A stretch of 64,000 nucleotides of DNA from Aspergillus flavus (GCF_009017415.1 NC_092406.1:5518001-5582000), one strand, 5' to 3'; positions 33,404 through 43,362 are shown, counted from the first letter of the stretch. The notes: generated from the letters alone by a model not told the origin. Numbers and translations are program-made.

Positions 33404-34688
33404 TTACCTCTCTGGGCTGGGCATAGGCTCTGGCCCTAAGTACCCGCGAGCAAAAGCTGCAGATTACGGTCAGCCCAATATTATTAACGTGCCGCAGCAT
33501 CGGGAATTGATATACTAACCTCCTGGTAGCAATGCCGATGCGTACATTACCCGCGTGATTGGGCGAAGATCATCCGGCGTCATTTTGGTTGCGAGTGATT
33601 TTTGCATGTATATATTCCACGAGTCCAGGATCTTGTCAGCATACACCTTGAGATCGACTGCGCTTTCTTTCTCGGTCGATTGCTCTGACATGCATTTGAT
33701 GCCCATGCAAGTTCCGAATTCCCGAAAAGCCAGGCGATATTTGTGGCTGCGATCGAGGTAACGGTCAATCTCAAAAAGCTCATCTGTCTGATGTTATTCC
33801 CAAACATGACGAGAGGGGCAAGTCGGGCATTGAAGGCATACAGATGTGCTCAAAACATTCACCGGACAATTGTGTTGCCCAATCCTCCTTCTCTGCGAAC
33901 CAATGTGCTGTCCACAGGCTCATCCCCAGATCCAACGGATCGCTCGTCACAAAGTGCTTTCCTTTTCTCTCCATCACCTTCCTGTAATCCGCAATCTCGT
34001 TAGCCAGCACTTCGCCCTCGCCCATCTGCATCGCTGCCGCCTGCAACAACCGGAACGTTACAAAGCCATCGACCGGGTCCAGATTACCCTCCGAAGCCAC
34101 CAGGGCTGTGGACAGATCCATCGACATCTTCCACACCATCCGCGGCCGGGACAAATGGCGTCCGATGAAGAATCGAGGGTGAATGGCTTTCGCCAACGCT
34201 ATCGCCTGCCGATTGTACGTTGGGTCACCTGTTGCCAGCGATAGCCGGTTGAGGGCGAACATCCATATGGTTAGATAGTGATGGTATTGGCCATCACCGT
34301 CTGAGCCGTGTTCTTCTATCTTACCAATACGCAGTCCACCACCCATCGGATTGTCGTCTGTTGCGCCAGGAAGGCGACTTTGGCCATCCCGCGTGCGCCC
34401 CAGCACGTCATGTACTGTTTGAACTAGTCGACGTGCCAGCGTCAAGTATCGGTCATCAGGTGCAGAGGTAGAGGATGCCAGCGCCTTCTCATACTCACGG
34501 TGTAGGGTGATGAAATTGATCACACCGAAAGCGTCAGTCCAGAGGTATCGACCGCGATGACCTCCAGACTGCTGGGGTGGAGTCCAATCTTGGGGGTTCG
34601 CAATAGAGCGGAGGTCGCCATACAGTGATTCCTGAGCTTCTTGGAAACGCTCCAGGCGAGAGGCGACATCCGGGAATGCATCTGACAT
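33404..34688 (-). CDS. Six-hairpin glycosidase-like conserved protein, 387 aa (three exons)
   Basis: The GRYLWTDAFGVINFITLHREY opening, the YHHYLTIWMFALNRLS segment and regularly spaced helices suggest an alpha/alpha six-hairpin toroid. That fold is seen in many glycosidases and related enzymes. No catalytic pair can be assigned. Exon 1 is 34688-33842 and exon 2 starts at 33783. I preferred the start MSDAFPDV at 34688 over an upstream in-frame ATG at 34784, because the upstream part falls inside a duplicated promoter segment. For the 3' end, a donor GTTAGT at 33519, a CTGAC branch point and a CTGCAG acceptor give a third exon 33456-33404. If that intron is not used, the protein stops at 33515 with 371 aa. 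There is no signal peptide, so it is probably intracellular. It is divergent from the erythromycin-esterase-like gene. Confidence 0.66.
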
Positions 34689-34719
34689 GATCCTACGAAT
34701 GCTGGGATATAGAGGACTA

Positions 34720-35093
34720 TTGTAGGTTCTGGTTAAAATTCCTGGATAATTGGATCTTCTGAGCATGCACTTGGGAAATTTCATGACCTACATTAACCTC
34801 GAAATGCTTAATGGTCGTTCTGTTTCGTTTGACAGCCGTGAAGGCGCATATGGAGAGGGTGTGAAGTCATCATGACCGCCGTTGACGGACATGTGATCTT
34901 TATTTGCCGCTCGGCCAACAATAGAATGAACTCTCTAACAAATTCATATCACTACAGTGTTAGACAACATTGAGCCATTGTGTACTCAACATTGATTCAT
35001 GAATCGCACATTGTGGAATTATTTGCGACCGTTCCGACAAGTTCATACTATGTCACAACTTTAGGAACTATGGACAGCGGCAGCCCGTCCCCT
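34720..35093 (+). repeat. Direct repeat, copy 1 (decayed), of the esterase-like gene's 5' region
   Basis: By eye this segment aligns with 35681-35996. Shared blocks include TGTAGGTTCTrGTTAA, the GTGAAGTCAT/TATGAAGTCAT segment, CAACAATAGA, ACTACAGTGT, the start region TCATGAAyCG, ACTATGTCACA and CAGCGGCAGCCC. Copy 1 carries extra bases near 34800-34850. Identity is roughly 70% or a little more over about 320 aligned bases. This is an estimate from reading, not a computed value. Confidence 0.8.
34999..35093 (+). pseudogene. Truncated 5' fragment of an erythromycin-esterase-like gene
   Basis: The ATG at 34999 starts a frame that parallels the first ~30 codons of the intact gene at 35897. Conserved codons include Met-Asn-Arg, Trp, Arg-Pro-x-Arg-Gln and Met-Ser-Gln-Leu, with differences often at third positions. 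Codon 22 is TAG where the intact gene has CAG. Homology stops soon after the ALA-ALA-like CAGCGGCAGCC block, and no remainder of the gene follows. The fragment is therefore both interrupted and truncated. Confidence 0.75.
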
Positions 35094-35680
35094 GCCTCCA
35101 GATAATCTCGATGTATGACGGGGGAGTTGGAGCTATCAGAGTCCAGCTCACTAAATACAGCCAATCAGATGGCCTATTGACAGCATGGTTCACTGTGAGA
35201 ACAGAAGCCAGCAAATCCTTCGGCCTAGCGCCCAAACCATTCGACAATACATTGCTATTGCCTACCAAACGGCGACGGAGCAAAAGCTATATCCAAAGGC
35301 TGTCCTCATTCGGTGAGATTTAGAAAGCAAGCAAACACTGCAATTTTGGTCAAGGGATGCGCTAAACTGTTAAAAAACTGCCAGCTCGGGCATCAATCGA
35401 TGGCAAATACCAGAAGGATCCAAAGCCCATCATTCCCTTGAGAAGCCGGACTTGACGATCATGAAACGGAACGGGCGTCCCGTATGGCCATCTGGAGACG
35501 TGTTCCAATATGAGATCGAAGTGGCTTTTCGGCCATGTACCAGATGAATTCGAGATCGGTTCGGAGGACAATGGATCTGAGCGGTAAACCAAGGCTACGA
35601 TTCTTGATACTATCCACGTTATATTATAGAAAGGTCTGTCTAGTGTCTGCTATAACAGTTTCGCTCGATGAAACTGCTGC
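35094..35680. other. Sequence between the two repeat copies
   Basis: About 590 bases that match neither repeat copy. The minus strand holds an open frame of 76 codons (35592-35362) with ordinary amino-acid balance and a Trp/Phe/Arg-rich centre (HVSRWPYGTPVPFHD). It has no start context or neighbours that support a gene. It could be a relic of DNA inserted, or retained, when the duplication formed. I do not recognise the family. Confidence 0.45.
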
Positions 35681-35996
35681 TGTAGGTTCTAGTTAATATT
35701 ACTGGAGGATTAAGACCTTCTAAATATACAATTAGGAAAGGTTATACTCAATATTACTATGGAGAGCATATGAAGTCATGATGATCGCTGGTCAATAGGC
35801 ATATGATTTCATTTGCCACCCGCTCAACAATAGACTATATACTTATATTACTACAGTGTCAATAGTATCGAGCCAGTATGTATACAACATGAACTCATGA
35901 ACCGTAAATTTTGGAGTTTCATACAACCGTTGCGACAGCATCCAACTACTATGTCACAGCTCCAGGGACTATTCGCAGCGGCAGCCCATCCTCTGC
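35681..35996 (+). repeat. Direct repeat, copy 2, promoter and start of the intact esterase-like gene
   Basis: Partner of the segment at 34720-35093. It covers about 215 bases upstream of the ATG at 35897 and the first ~33 codons. The left boundary is sharp: before TGCTGTAGGTTC at about 35680 the flanks no longer align. Confidence 0.8.
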
Positions 35997-37297
35997 CGGA
36001 CATTAAAGACCCCAGCTTCAGCTCAAACTTCGACAGCTTCGCTGATTATCGCCTTGTCCTTCTGGGCGATGGCAGCCATGGCACCTCGGAATTCTACAGC
36101 GCGCGGGCAGAGATCACCAAGCGTTTAATCCAGCACCATGGCTTCACCGTGGTAGCCGTAGAGGCTGATTGGCCCGACGCCGAGGTAATCGACCGCTACG
36201 TGCGTCAGCGTCCAGGCCCCAAGGCAAAGATCGGGGGCCACTCGAAACCCATCGATCCTTTTACTCGGTTTCCCACGTGGATGTGGCGCAATCGCGAAAT
36301 GCAGGAGCTGGTCGAATGGATGCGGGATTACAATGCGCAGGTACCAGACAGCAAGAAAGCCGGGTTTTATGGTCTCGACATATACAGCATGGGGGCCTCG
36401 ATCCGGGAAGTGATTGACTACCTCGACCGTGTTGATCCCGCTGCTGGTAAAGTTGCGCGTCAGCGGTACGGCTGCCTGCAGCCATGGGTGGATGATCCTG
36501 CGATGTACGGGCTCGCTTCGGTGCGCGGGATGAGGAATTGTGAGAAGGGGGTGCTAGACACGCTCCGTGACTTGCTACAACGACGACTGGAGTACTCCGA
36601 AAACCGCCATGACGGCGAGGAATACCATAGCAGTGAACAGAATGCGTATCTGGTGCGCGATGCCGAGCGCTACTATAAAGCTATGTATTACAGCTCGGCG
36701 TCGTCGTGGACACTGCGTGATACACACATGGTAGATACTCTTCGTCGAATATTGCGTCATAAGCCCGAAGGCACAAAAGCCGTGGTGTGGGCGCACAATT
36801 CTCACTGCGGAGACGCTCGACACACTAGTATGGGGATCCGGCGCAAAGAGGTGAATATCGGCCAGTTATGCCGTGAGCAGTTCGGCCGTAACAATGTTGC
36901 CTTGATTGGCTGTGGCACGCACACCGGTACGGTGGCAGCAGCACACGAATGGGATGAAGACATGGAGGTCATGGATGTTCGGCCCTCGCGGGAAGATAGC
37001 TGGGAACGGGTCGCCCATAATACAGGAATCCCGAGTTTCTTAATCGATCTGCGACGGGACCACATCGATCCAGACCTGGCGGCTGCGTTTGAAGCTGCGC
37101 CTCTTCGGCTTGAACGATTCATCGGTGTGATCTACCGGCCGGATACAGAGAAGATATCCCACTATTCCGCGGCAGACCTGCTCAATCAGTTTGATGGGTA
37201 TGTGTGGTTCGATGAAACACAGGCTGTGAAGCCACTGGAGAAACATGAGCCGGCGACGCCACTAGGAAAGGAGGAGACTTATCCATTTGGATTATGA
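35897..37297 (+). CDS. Erythromycin-esterase-like hydrolase, 466 aa
   Basis: Single exon. Family PF05139 (EreA/EreB-like), named for bacterial enzymes that open macrolide lactone rings. In fungi the natural substrate is unknown. The key residues are all present: His in the LGDGSHGTSEFY motif near residue 60, Glu in ARAEITKRL, Glu/Asp in VAVEADWPDA, and the second His in VVWAHNSHCGDARH near residue 300. So the protein is likely active. An internal Met (MSQLQG, at 35951) could be the true start, since the region before it is conserved mainly through the duplication. No signal peptide, so it is probably cytosolic. It is divergent from the six-hairpin-like gene, with a decayed copy of its own 5' end in between. 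Homologs are patchy in fungi, so transfer from bacteria in the distant past is possible but not shown here. Confidence 0.88.
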   Translation: MNRKFWSFIQPLRQHPTTMSQLQGLFAAAAHPLPDIKDPSFSSNFDSFADYRLVLLGDGSHGTSEFYSARAEITKRLIQHHGFTVVAVEADWPDAEVIDRYVRQRPGPKAKIGGHSKPIDPFTRFPTWMWRNREMQELVEWMRDYNAQVPDSKKAGFYGLDIYSMGASIREVIDYLDRVDPAAGKVARQRYGCLQPWVDDPAMYGLASVRGMRNCEKGVLDTLRDLLQRRLEYSENRHDGEEYHSSEQNAYLVRDAERYYKAMYYSSASSWTLRDTHMVDTLRRILRHKPEGTKAVVWAHNSHCGDARHTSMGIRRKEVNIGQLCREQFGRNNVALIGCGTHTGTVAAAHEWDEDMEVMDVRPSREDSWERVAHNTGIPSFLIDLRRDHIDPDLAAAFEAAPLRLERFIGVIYRPDTEKISHYSAADLLNQFDGYVWFDETQAVKPLEKHEPATPLGKEETYPFGL

Positions 37298-37873
37298 TGA
37301 CTGACAAACCTGGAACCAAAGTAGAGTCAGTGTTACCTGTACTATCAATTACTGGATGATTGATCACCTGTGTACAAAAGTCAAAAATATACGAGCTGAG
37401 CAATCATAGCCACGTAATTCACCAAGTTCCGTGAAGAAGGAAACAGAAACAAAGCACTCGATTTCTAATACTTTGACGTTGCTCGATGTTTGTCCCTTCG
37501 GAGATAAATTGGAGTTAAGACGGAACGCCGATAAACTACGCAGTTCCAACAGCCTAACCCTGGCTCGTATTTTTCCCATAGCCCTAAAGTCGCCGATCCA
37601 TCAATTAGCAGAACCCATTCTAAGTCCCCACAGATTCACCATACTCAACGTTCTATCACTATCCAAGTAGCTCTGATGTGAATTCGGCTCGAGGTCGCTT
37701 GGACTGCTCCGTTAACACCGACAGGACGATGGAAAAGATGGGTATAAATAGAGACCACCCTCAGCAAGAGGATACTCTCTGTTTAATACACAGTCGCAAT
37801 CACAATCAAAATCGACACAATCTACTCAAGCTTATATCCGTTCAAAGTCTCCCAGTATAAGCCCTTTGCAACC
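37298..37873. other. Intergenic and promoter of the medium-chain oxidoreductase
   Basis: No gene supported. It holds the 3' flank of the esterase-like gene and then a compact promoter with the TATA element listed separately, followed by an A/C-rich leader from about 37780. Confidence 0.5.
37743..37750 (+). promoter_or_regulatory. TATA box of the medium-chain oxidoreductase
   Basis: TATAAATA lies 124 bases upstream of the ATG at 37874. It is followed by an A/C-rich leader (CACAATCACAATCAAAATC), the classic arrangement for a strongly inducible Aspergillus gene. Confidence 0.6.
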
Positions 37874-39162
37874 ATGTCTTCCTCCAACTCTGCGGTCTGG
37901 CTTTTAGAAGCGGGCGGACAGTTCGTTGTCCAAGAGGCCCCATTGCCTAGCCCCGGTCCTGATGAAGTTTTGATCAAGAACAAAGCTGTCGCGGTCAACC
38001 CCAGTGCGTTCACACGTCTTGCTTCCTTCATGCTTTCATAGGAGGTCGCTAACTGAATATTCTCAGTGGACTGGAAGATCCAGATCTATGGACCGCACTT
38101 ACCTTTCCCCAAAAAGTATCCCTTTGTGAGTATACCTCTTCTCCCTTGAAAACAGTAGCTAACAAACATGCCCAAATAGATCCTCGGCGCCGACGTAGCC
38201 GGAGAGATTTACGAAGTGGGCCAAGACGTAACCACCTTCAAAAAGGGAGACCGAGTAATAGGGTAGGAACAAACCCACCTCACTTCACAGACTACCGAAG
38301 GGCTAGACTAACCAACCTCCTTGTAGAGGAGCCAATTGGTTCCTTACAAACGAAATCAGGGACTCCGGCTTCCAGAACTACACAATCTGTAAAGTCAACC
38401 TCGTGGCCCCCCTCCCGGACACCATGTCCTTCGAAAGCGGGAGCGTCCTCCCTCTAGCCCTATCAACGGCAACAATGGGCCTCTACCCAGCTGGCCGGCT
38501 TGAACTCCCCTTACCCCTTACCCCCAAAGCAAGCCCCATCAACAAGGTCATCCTCGTCTGGGGCGGCTCATCGAGCACCGGCAGCGCAGCGATTCAAATG
38601 GCAGTAGCATCGGGGGCCACCGTCATCGCCACCGCGTCTGCGAAGAACCATTCCTTCGTGCAGAGCCTCGGTGCCGCCAAGGTGCTGGATTACCACGAGG
38701 ATAGCATCATTCAGGACCTGATCCAGGCTATTCGGGATACTCCTGGGGAATTTCTGGGTGTCCTGGAAGCTATTGCGGAGGAGGAGACGATCAGGAAATG
38801 TGCGGACGTGGTCAAGGGACTTGGTGGTGGACGTGTGGTTACGAACTTGCCTGTGCCGGTTAAGGATATTCCGGAAGAGGTGGAGCTTGTTGGTGGTGAG
38901 TTTCATACCTATCCGATATCCTCGTTATGGGAGTCAGGTGTACTGATATGTGCGAACAGTTGTTGATGTCGCGAATCTCCATGATCATAAGGAGATCTCT
39001 GAGTATGTTTGGGGCAAGTTTATCCCTGAGGCGTTGAAGGATGGGACGTTGAAGCCGGTTCCTGAGCCCTTGGTGGTTGGAGAGGGCTTGGAGAAGATCC
39101 CTGAGGGTGTTTCTTTGTTCCAGAAGGGCATCTCGGCGAGGAAGATCGTTGTGACCTTGTAA
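37874..39162 (+). CDS. Zinc-less medium-chain oxidoreductase (CipB/enoyl-reductase-like), 347 aa (five exons)
   Basis: MDR-superfamily NAD(P)H-dependent oxidoreductase. Exons are 37874-38003, 38067-38125, 38180-38262, 38327-38895 and 38960-39162. All splice phases agree. The GroES-like N-terminal domain shows VQEAPLPSPGPDEVLIKNKAVAVNP, PFILGADVAGEIYEVG and FKKGDRVIG. The Cys/His zinc ligands of true alcohol dehydrogenases are missing. The nucleotide-binding domain has VILVWGGSSSTGSAAIQ followed by a typical ATVIATAS strand. The C-terminus ends SARKIVVTL. This group contains stand-alone trans-acting enoyl reductases and CipB-like stress-induced enzymes. No polyketide synthase lies in the window, so a secondary-metabolite role is unsupported. 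A strong TATA box suggests inducible expression. Confidence 0.86.
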
Positions 39163-40070
39163 TTGAGGTAGAGAATTGCCCAGGGGAGAGTACGATTTAG
39201 GGATGTAATACGGGCATGGTGCTTGATATTACTGCTGTTTTTGTTGTTTTTTATCTCGGGTTTGTTGATAGTGAATAGTTAGCTCGCCACTTAATGAAGA
39301 GTGTACTAAATAATCGCCGAGTATCCCATAATAGTACGCATGTTGACATCAGCCTACTACTACTATTATTAGCGATATACGGGAGATTCTAGAAAGTTAT
39401 GTTAATTGGTCCCCACAAGCGTAATGGTCTTCTCCTCGCTCATGACCGGATGATAAGCTAGCTCGAACTAGGTTTCTTTAGAGCTTATTCAAACTATGAA
39501 GTCCCATGTTACTGGAGCAACATGTATCTACTCGAGTATACGAGGATCAACGATGACTTGGGAATGCAGAACTACAGAGTTGGGGGCGTAAGGAACGCAA
39601 TAGGGGGCCGGGGAGAGAAGAAAACGGAGAGCGATGATTGATCGTCCTGTCCATCCAAGAATGTCTAATTTCGCGCCCTGCAGCTCCTGGGCCATCTATT
39701 TCCTACTTTATCTGCGAGTAATATGTTCAGCGGGTCCCTTGGAACCTGTCATACATACTGGTATGTTGGAGATATGTTCCCTAGTTGGAAGCTAGAGTGG
39801 GATACTGACGATACATGGTGGTAGTGTCTCGAGGTCAATTAAGGGCATCTGACATCAGATGCTCCAGTCACGTTAGATGAAATCACTCCACTGACGTCAG
39901 CTCACCGCCCGGCAATATTTGTTTACATTCTCGCCTAATCGGGAGAGTCGCCCTTCGTTCCCTTTTCTCTTTTTCATCCCTTCGTCACCTTTGCCACGAT
40001 TCCATCATTCCACTGATCGCTTCTTCCATCACTTGCTGAATTCAATTTCTACCGCTCACTTCCCATCATC
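39163..40070. other. Intergenic and promoter of the SPxK-rich protein
   Basis: No gene supported. The right 150 bases are C/T-rich leader. The CTGACGTCAG palindrome is listed separately. Confidence 0.5.
39891..39900. promoter_or_regulatory. CTGACGTCAG, CRE/ATF-type palindrome
   Basis: A perfect 10-base palindrome containing the TGACGTCA octamer bound by CREB/ATF-type bZIP factors (AtfA in Aspergillus). It lies 171 bases upstream of the ATG at 40071, a plausible promoter position. Confidence 0.55.
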
Positions 40071-42173
40071 ATGGCGGTTCGACGGTCCGCCCGCCTGCGT
40101 AATCGCCAGGCTTCGAATGTAAGTCACCCACAAATCCATCGACTGTTGACTCCAATTCATTCACTTGCCCAAGTTTGCCCTTGCTTCTGTCTTGTCAAGT
40201 ACCAGACAACTAACTTTGGTTCCTGGTTGAAGGAACCGCAGCCGCCCGTGTCACCTGTCAACAACACCACTACTGACACCACCAACAATAACAACAAACT
40301 CCCCTCCGTCATGGAACGCGACGAGACTCCCGCCGACGTTCCCTCCAACCACACCACTACTAACACCACCACTACTACTCCGAAGTCCACAACCAATGTC
40401 CGCACCCCACACAAGGCTACTCCCGCTCAAAAGCAAACCCCGGCGAAAACGCCCACCAGTGCAGTCACTCGTCCATCCCACCAAGAGATGCATCCCAGCA
40501 AAGTCCACCAAAGCACCACCAAGCAGGCGGACTCGGGCCTGATCCTGGGTTTCAACCCGATTAAGAAAGATGCCGAAGGGAACGTGATGAAAGATTCTCT
40601 AGTTGAGACTACCCCAAGCAAGACAAAGACGTCGCCCGCTTCGACATACTACGGAACGCCCGCCTTCGAGTTCAAGTTTTCTTCTGCCGACTCCCAGCTA
40701 AGCGATGAAGCTAAGAAGCTCATGGAGAGCGTGCGCGAGGATGTTGCTAGAATCAAAGCTCAGATGGTTCAGGAGAAGGAGAGTCAGCCCGACCAGAATA
40801 GCAACAACCAGACAGAAAATCGCAAGATCGCTGAACCAAAGGGCCAGGCTAGCCGATTCAACGCTGCTCATATGGCGGAATTCAAGAAGATGGATTCAAT
40901 TGCTGGACACGCGTCTGCCTTCCGCGCCACTCCTGGTCGCTTCCAGCCCGTCCGCAAGGATCTCAAGCGGACCACCTCCAAGGCACGGCTGGATGAGTCT
41001 AACCAAAATTCGCCCACCAAATCGCCGACTAAATCGCCTGCCCCTGCTCCAGTTGGTGCCAAGCGCGTCAAACGTGATAGGAGCGATGACACCTCCACTC
41101 GCCGTGAGACTGTTGGTGAGAAGAGCGCTTCAAAGCCAGCCGTGACTCGCACAAGGCCCGCTATCCGCAGTTCATTGATGACTCCTACTCGAGCCTCCAT
41201 GGCGCGTACTTCGTCCACCAGCCTCAGACCCCCACGGACAAGCATGCTCCCTCGACCATCTCTTGCACATTCCCCTACCTCAAAGCAGTCGAATACCCCG
41301 CGCACGCCCAACACGGACTTCAATCCTCGATTTAAGAGTGGCTTGCCCCAGTTGAACCTAAAGTCGATCCTTCGTCCACATCAACCTTTGTTTTCGAAAG
41401 ATCCTGCGAAGATCGCAGCAGGCACACATGTGGCAGCCCCCGAATTCAGTTCCAAATTCTTGTTGGGCTCAACCCACGATGCTTCAGAAGAGTCTGCAGT
41501 GACACCATCACCCAAGAAGCGCGTTGAGTTCTCCTCCAGTACTAGATTGCAGGATGATGAAGCTCTGCCATCCCCATCTCCCTCCAAATTTACCGCCGGC
41601 TCTCCGTCCCGAGTTGCATCGGACATTGTTTATCCCACTTTGCCAGCCTTGACACCGGACCATGCTTCAAAGAAGTCCGATAGCAAGACCAAGTCGCCCA
41701 CCATCCGCCACGTCCGTCAATCAGATGCCCCTACCAATCTCTCCCTACCGGATATTCCCGGCGTTCCACATGGAATCGGCAGCAAAAAGCGACACCGCGA
41801 GACGGAGGCCACTCACGACCCTTCTCTTCCCGATGTTCCAGGTGTGCCTCATGGCATCGGCAACAAGAAGAGACACCGAGATGCAGCTGGGAGAGATGTT
41901 GACACGGAGAATGTGCCGCCAGCCGATACTGCCGCAGAAAACCGCAGTGCGAAGAGAGTTAAACTGAGCTCCCCATCTAAGCTCTCACCATTCAAGTTCT
42001 CCCCATCGAAGATGCCAACCCCTAGCCCCACCAAGGCGCGTTCACACACTCCTCTCCGATCGACCACAAGTGCTAGTCGAACGGGAACCCCAGCCAGTGC
42101 ACGACAGAAGAGCCGTAATGCGCTGACTATGAGCCGGCTGAACGCGCTCGCCCAGCCAAAGAACCGCTCTTAA
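40071..42173 (+). CDS. Disordered basic nuclear-type protein with SPxK motifs, 662 aa (two exons)
   Basis: I do not recognise a named family. Exon 1 (40071-40118) encodes MAVRRSARLRNRQASN. The intron at 40119-40232 has a GTAAGT donor and a CTAAC branch and is in frame. Exon 2 is 40233-42173. The protein is rich in Ser, Thr, Pro and Lys, with almost no hydrophobic core, so it should be largely disordered. Basic Ser/Thr-Pro-x-Lys motifs recur (SPTKSPTKSP, SPSKLSPFKFSPSK). These are typical CDK sites and can also contact AT-rich DNA minor grooves. Two tandem ~28-residue repeats near the C-terminus each carry PGVPHGIG followed by KKRHR, a likely nuclear localisation signal. The sequence suggests a nuclear, possibly chromatin- or spindle-related protein under cell-cycle phosphorylation. 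That role is inference. Confidence 0.8.
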   Translation: MAVRRSARLRNRQASNVSHPQIHRLLTPIHSLAQVCPCFCLVKYQTTNFGSWLKEPQPPVSPVNNTTTDTTNNNNKLPSVMERDETPADVPSNHTTTNTTTTTPKSTTNVRTPHKATPAQKQTPAKTPTSAVTRPSHQEMHPSKVHQSTTKQADSGLILGFNPIKKDAEGNVMKDSLVETTPSKTKTSPASTYYGTPAFEFKFSSADSQLSDEAKKLMESVREDVARIKAQMVQEKESQPDQNSNNQTENRKIAEPKGQASRFNAAHMAEFKKMDSIAGHASAFRATPGRFQPVRKDLKRTTSKARLDESNQNSPTKSPTKSPAPAPVGAKRVKRDRSDDTSTRRETVGEKSASKPAVTRTRPAIRSSLMTPTRASMARTSSTSLRPPRTSMLPRPSLAHSPTSKQSNTPRTPNTDFNPRFKSGLPQLNLKSILRPHQPLFSKDPAKIAAGTHVAAPEFSSKFLLGSTHDASEESAVTPSPKKRVEFSSSTRLQDDEALPSPSPSKFTAGSPSRVASDIVYPTLPALTPDHASKKSDSKTKSPTIRHVRQSDAPTNLSLPDIPGVPHGIGSKKRHRETEATHDPSLPDVPGVPHGIGNKKRHRDAAGRDVDTENVPPADTAAENRSAKRVKLSSPSKLSPFKFSPSKMPTPSPTKARSHTPLRSTTSASRTGTPASARQKSRNALTMSRLNALAQPKNRS

Positions 42174-43362
42174 TCGTTCCTTGTCCACCATAACGAAGCA
42201 CTTGGAACTGCCACGACCAGTTATTGCATTTTACGAGAGTTTGGGTCGCACATAGACGCCATTTCGACGTTGAGAACTTTCTTTCAAATTCCCCAGACGA
42301 ATATGCTCTGTTTATTTTCCACGTAGATTATACCAAATCACCGATCAGTCATTGTATTTACTTGTTTTATCGGCTCTGATATTTCTCTCCTTTTGGGCCT
42401 GGTCTCTTTTCCCCTATCTACCTATCAGTGGGTCTTTGATTCTTGTCACACGCAGGCGTTCGGAGGCATCCGGTATGCAGGTTCTGGACGGCGTTTTGTG
42501 ATCTTCTTTCTGTTTGTTTAGGTCTCCATAAGTCATGGTGATTGTTGGTTGATCGGTTTGATACTTTGTTGAAATAATGAACGTACCTACAAATGGTTTC
42601 GATGATTTTTGTTTCCTATTTTGTTTCATCTACATTATCAGTGTATAAGATCATTTCAATGAATCAATTACATCATACACTACAATAAACCAACATCTAC
42701 TCAGTAATTACAATAGACACTACTTCATCATATCCTTCAAGTAGAGAAACATGTTTGTCCGTAACAGACCAAATACTGTATCAAGGTACCGGTAGTAAGA
42801 TCGAATGATATGGACAATCGCCTGTCAATATGTACACAAGTGCAGTAGTAAAAGTACAGCAGGGAAAAGAAAAGAAAAAGGATAATAAAGTAACATAAAA
42901 AAACACCACGGAAGGGAATAAAATAAGAAAGATAATTCCCCTCCATGTCTATCCTTGATTTCGTCTTCGTAAGCACCGAGTCATTCGTTCAATCAATGAT
43001 TCAATGAATCATTAAGATAAAGTAAGAAATTCGAAAACAAACAGATCGCCGCCTAACTCCTGGGATACAGTTCGTATGAAAACAGGGGGGTAAAGAGGAG
43101 AGAATCTGAGTGATGGATGTACAACACTAACGCCCACCCGGGTTCAATCAGTCGTCTAGTAATAAGATAGGATTCAGAAGGTGAAAAGAAGAGGGGTGAA
43201 ATGAGAAATAAGACAGAAAAGAAGAAAAAGCATGACTGAGGGATGTCTTTTGCAGTTGAGGTATCTTTTCTGTGAGGTTCGATAAGAACGAACTCGAGAA
43301 TTCCAGTCCACACAACATGATTTGTTTGGGTAAATCGAGGTCTTGAGAAGATAAGTTATCTA
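42174..43362. other. Convergent 3' regions
   Basis: About 1.2 kb between the ends of the SPxK-rich gene and Mot1. It is A/T-rich, with A-rich segments near 42860-42910 and T/A runs, and no coding signal. Probably long 3' untranslated regions. Confidence 0.5.

Noticed and set aside
37874..39162. Reading the oxidoreductase and neighbours as part of a polyketide cluster.
   Set aside because: Trans-acting enoyl reductases occur in such clusters, but no synthase, transporter or cluster regulator lies nearby in the window.
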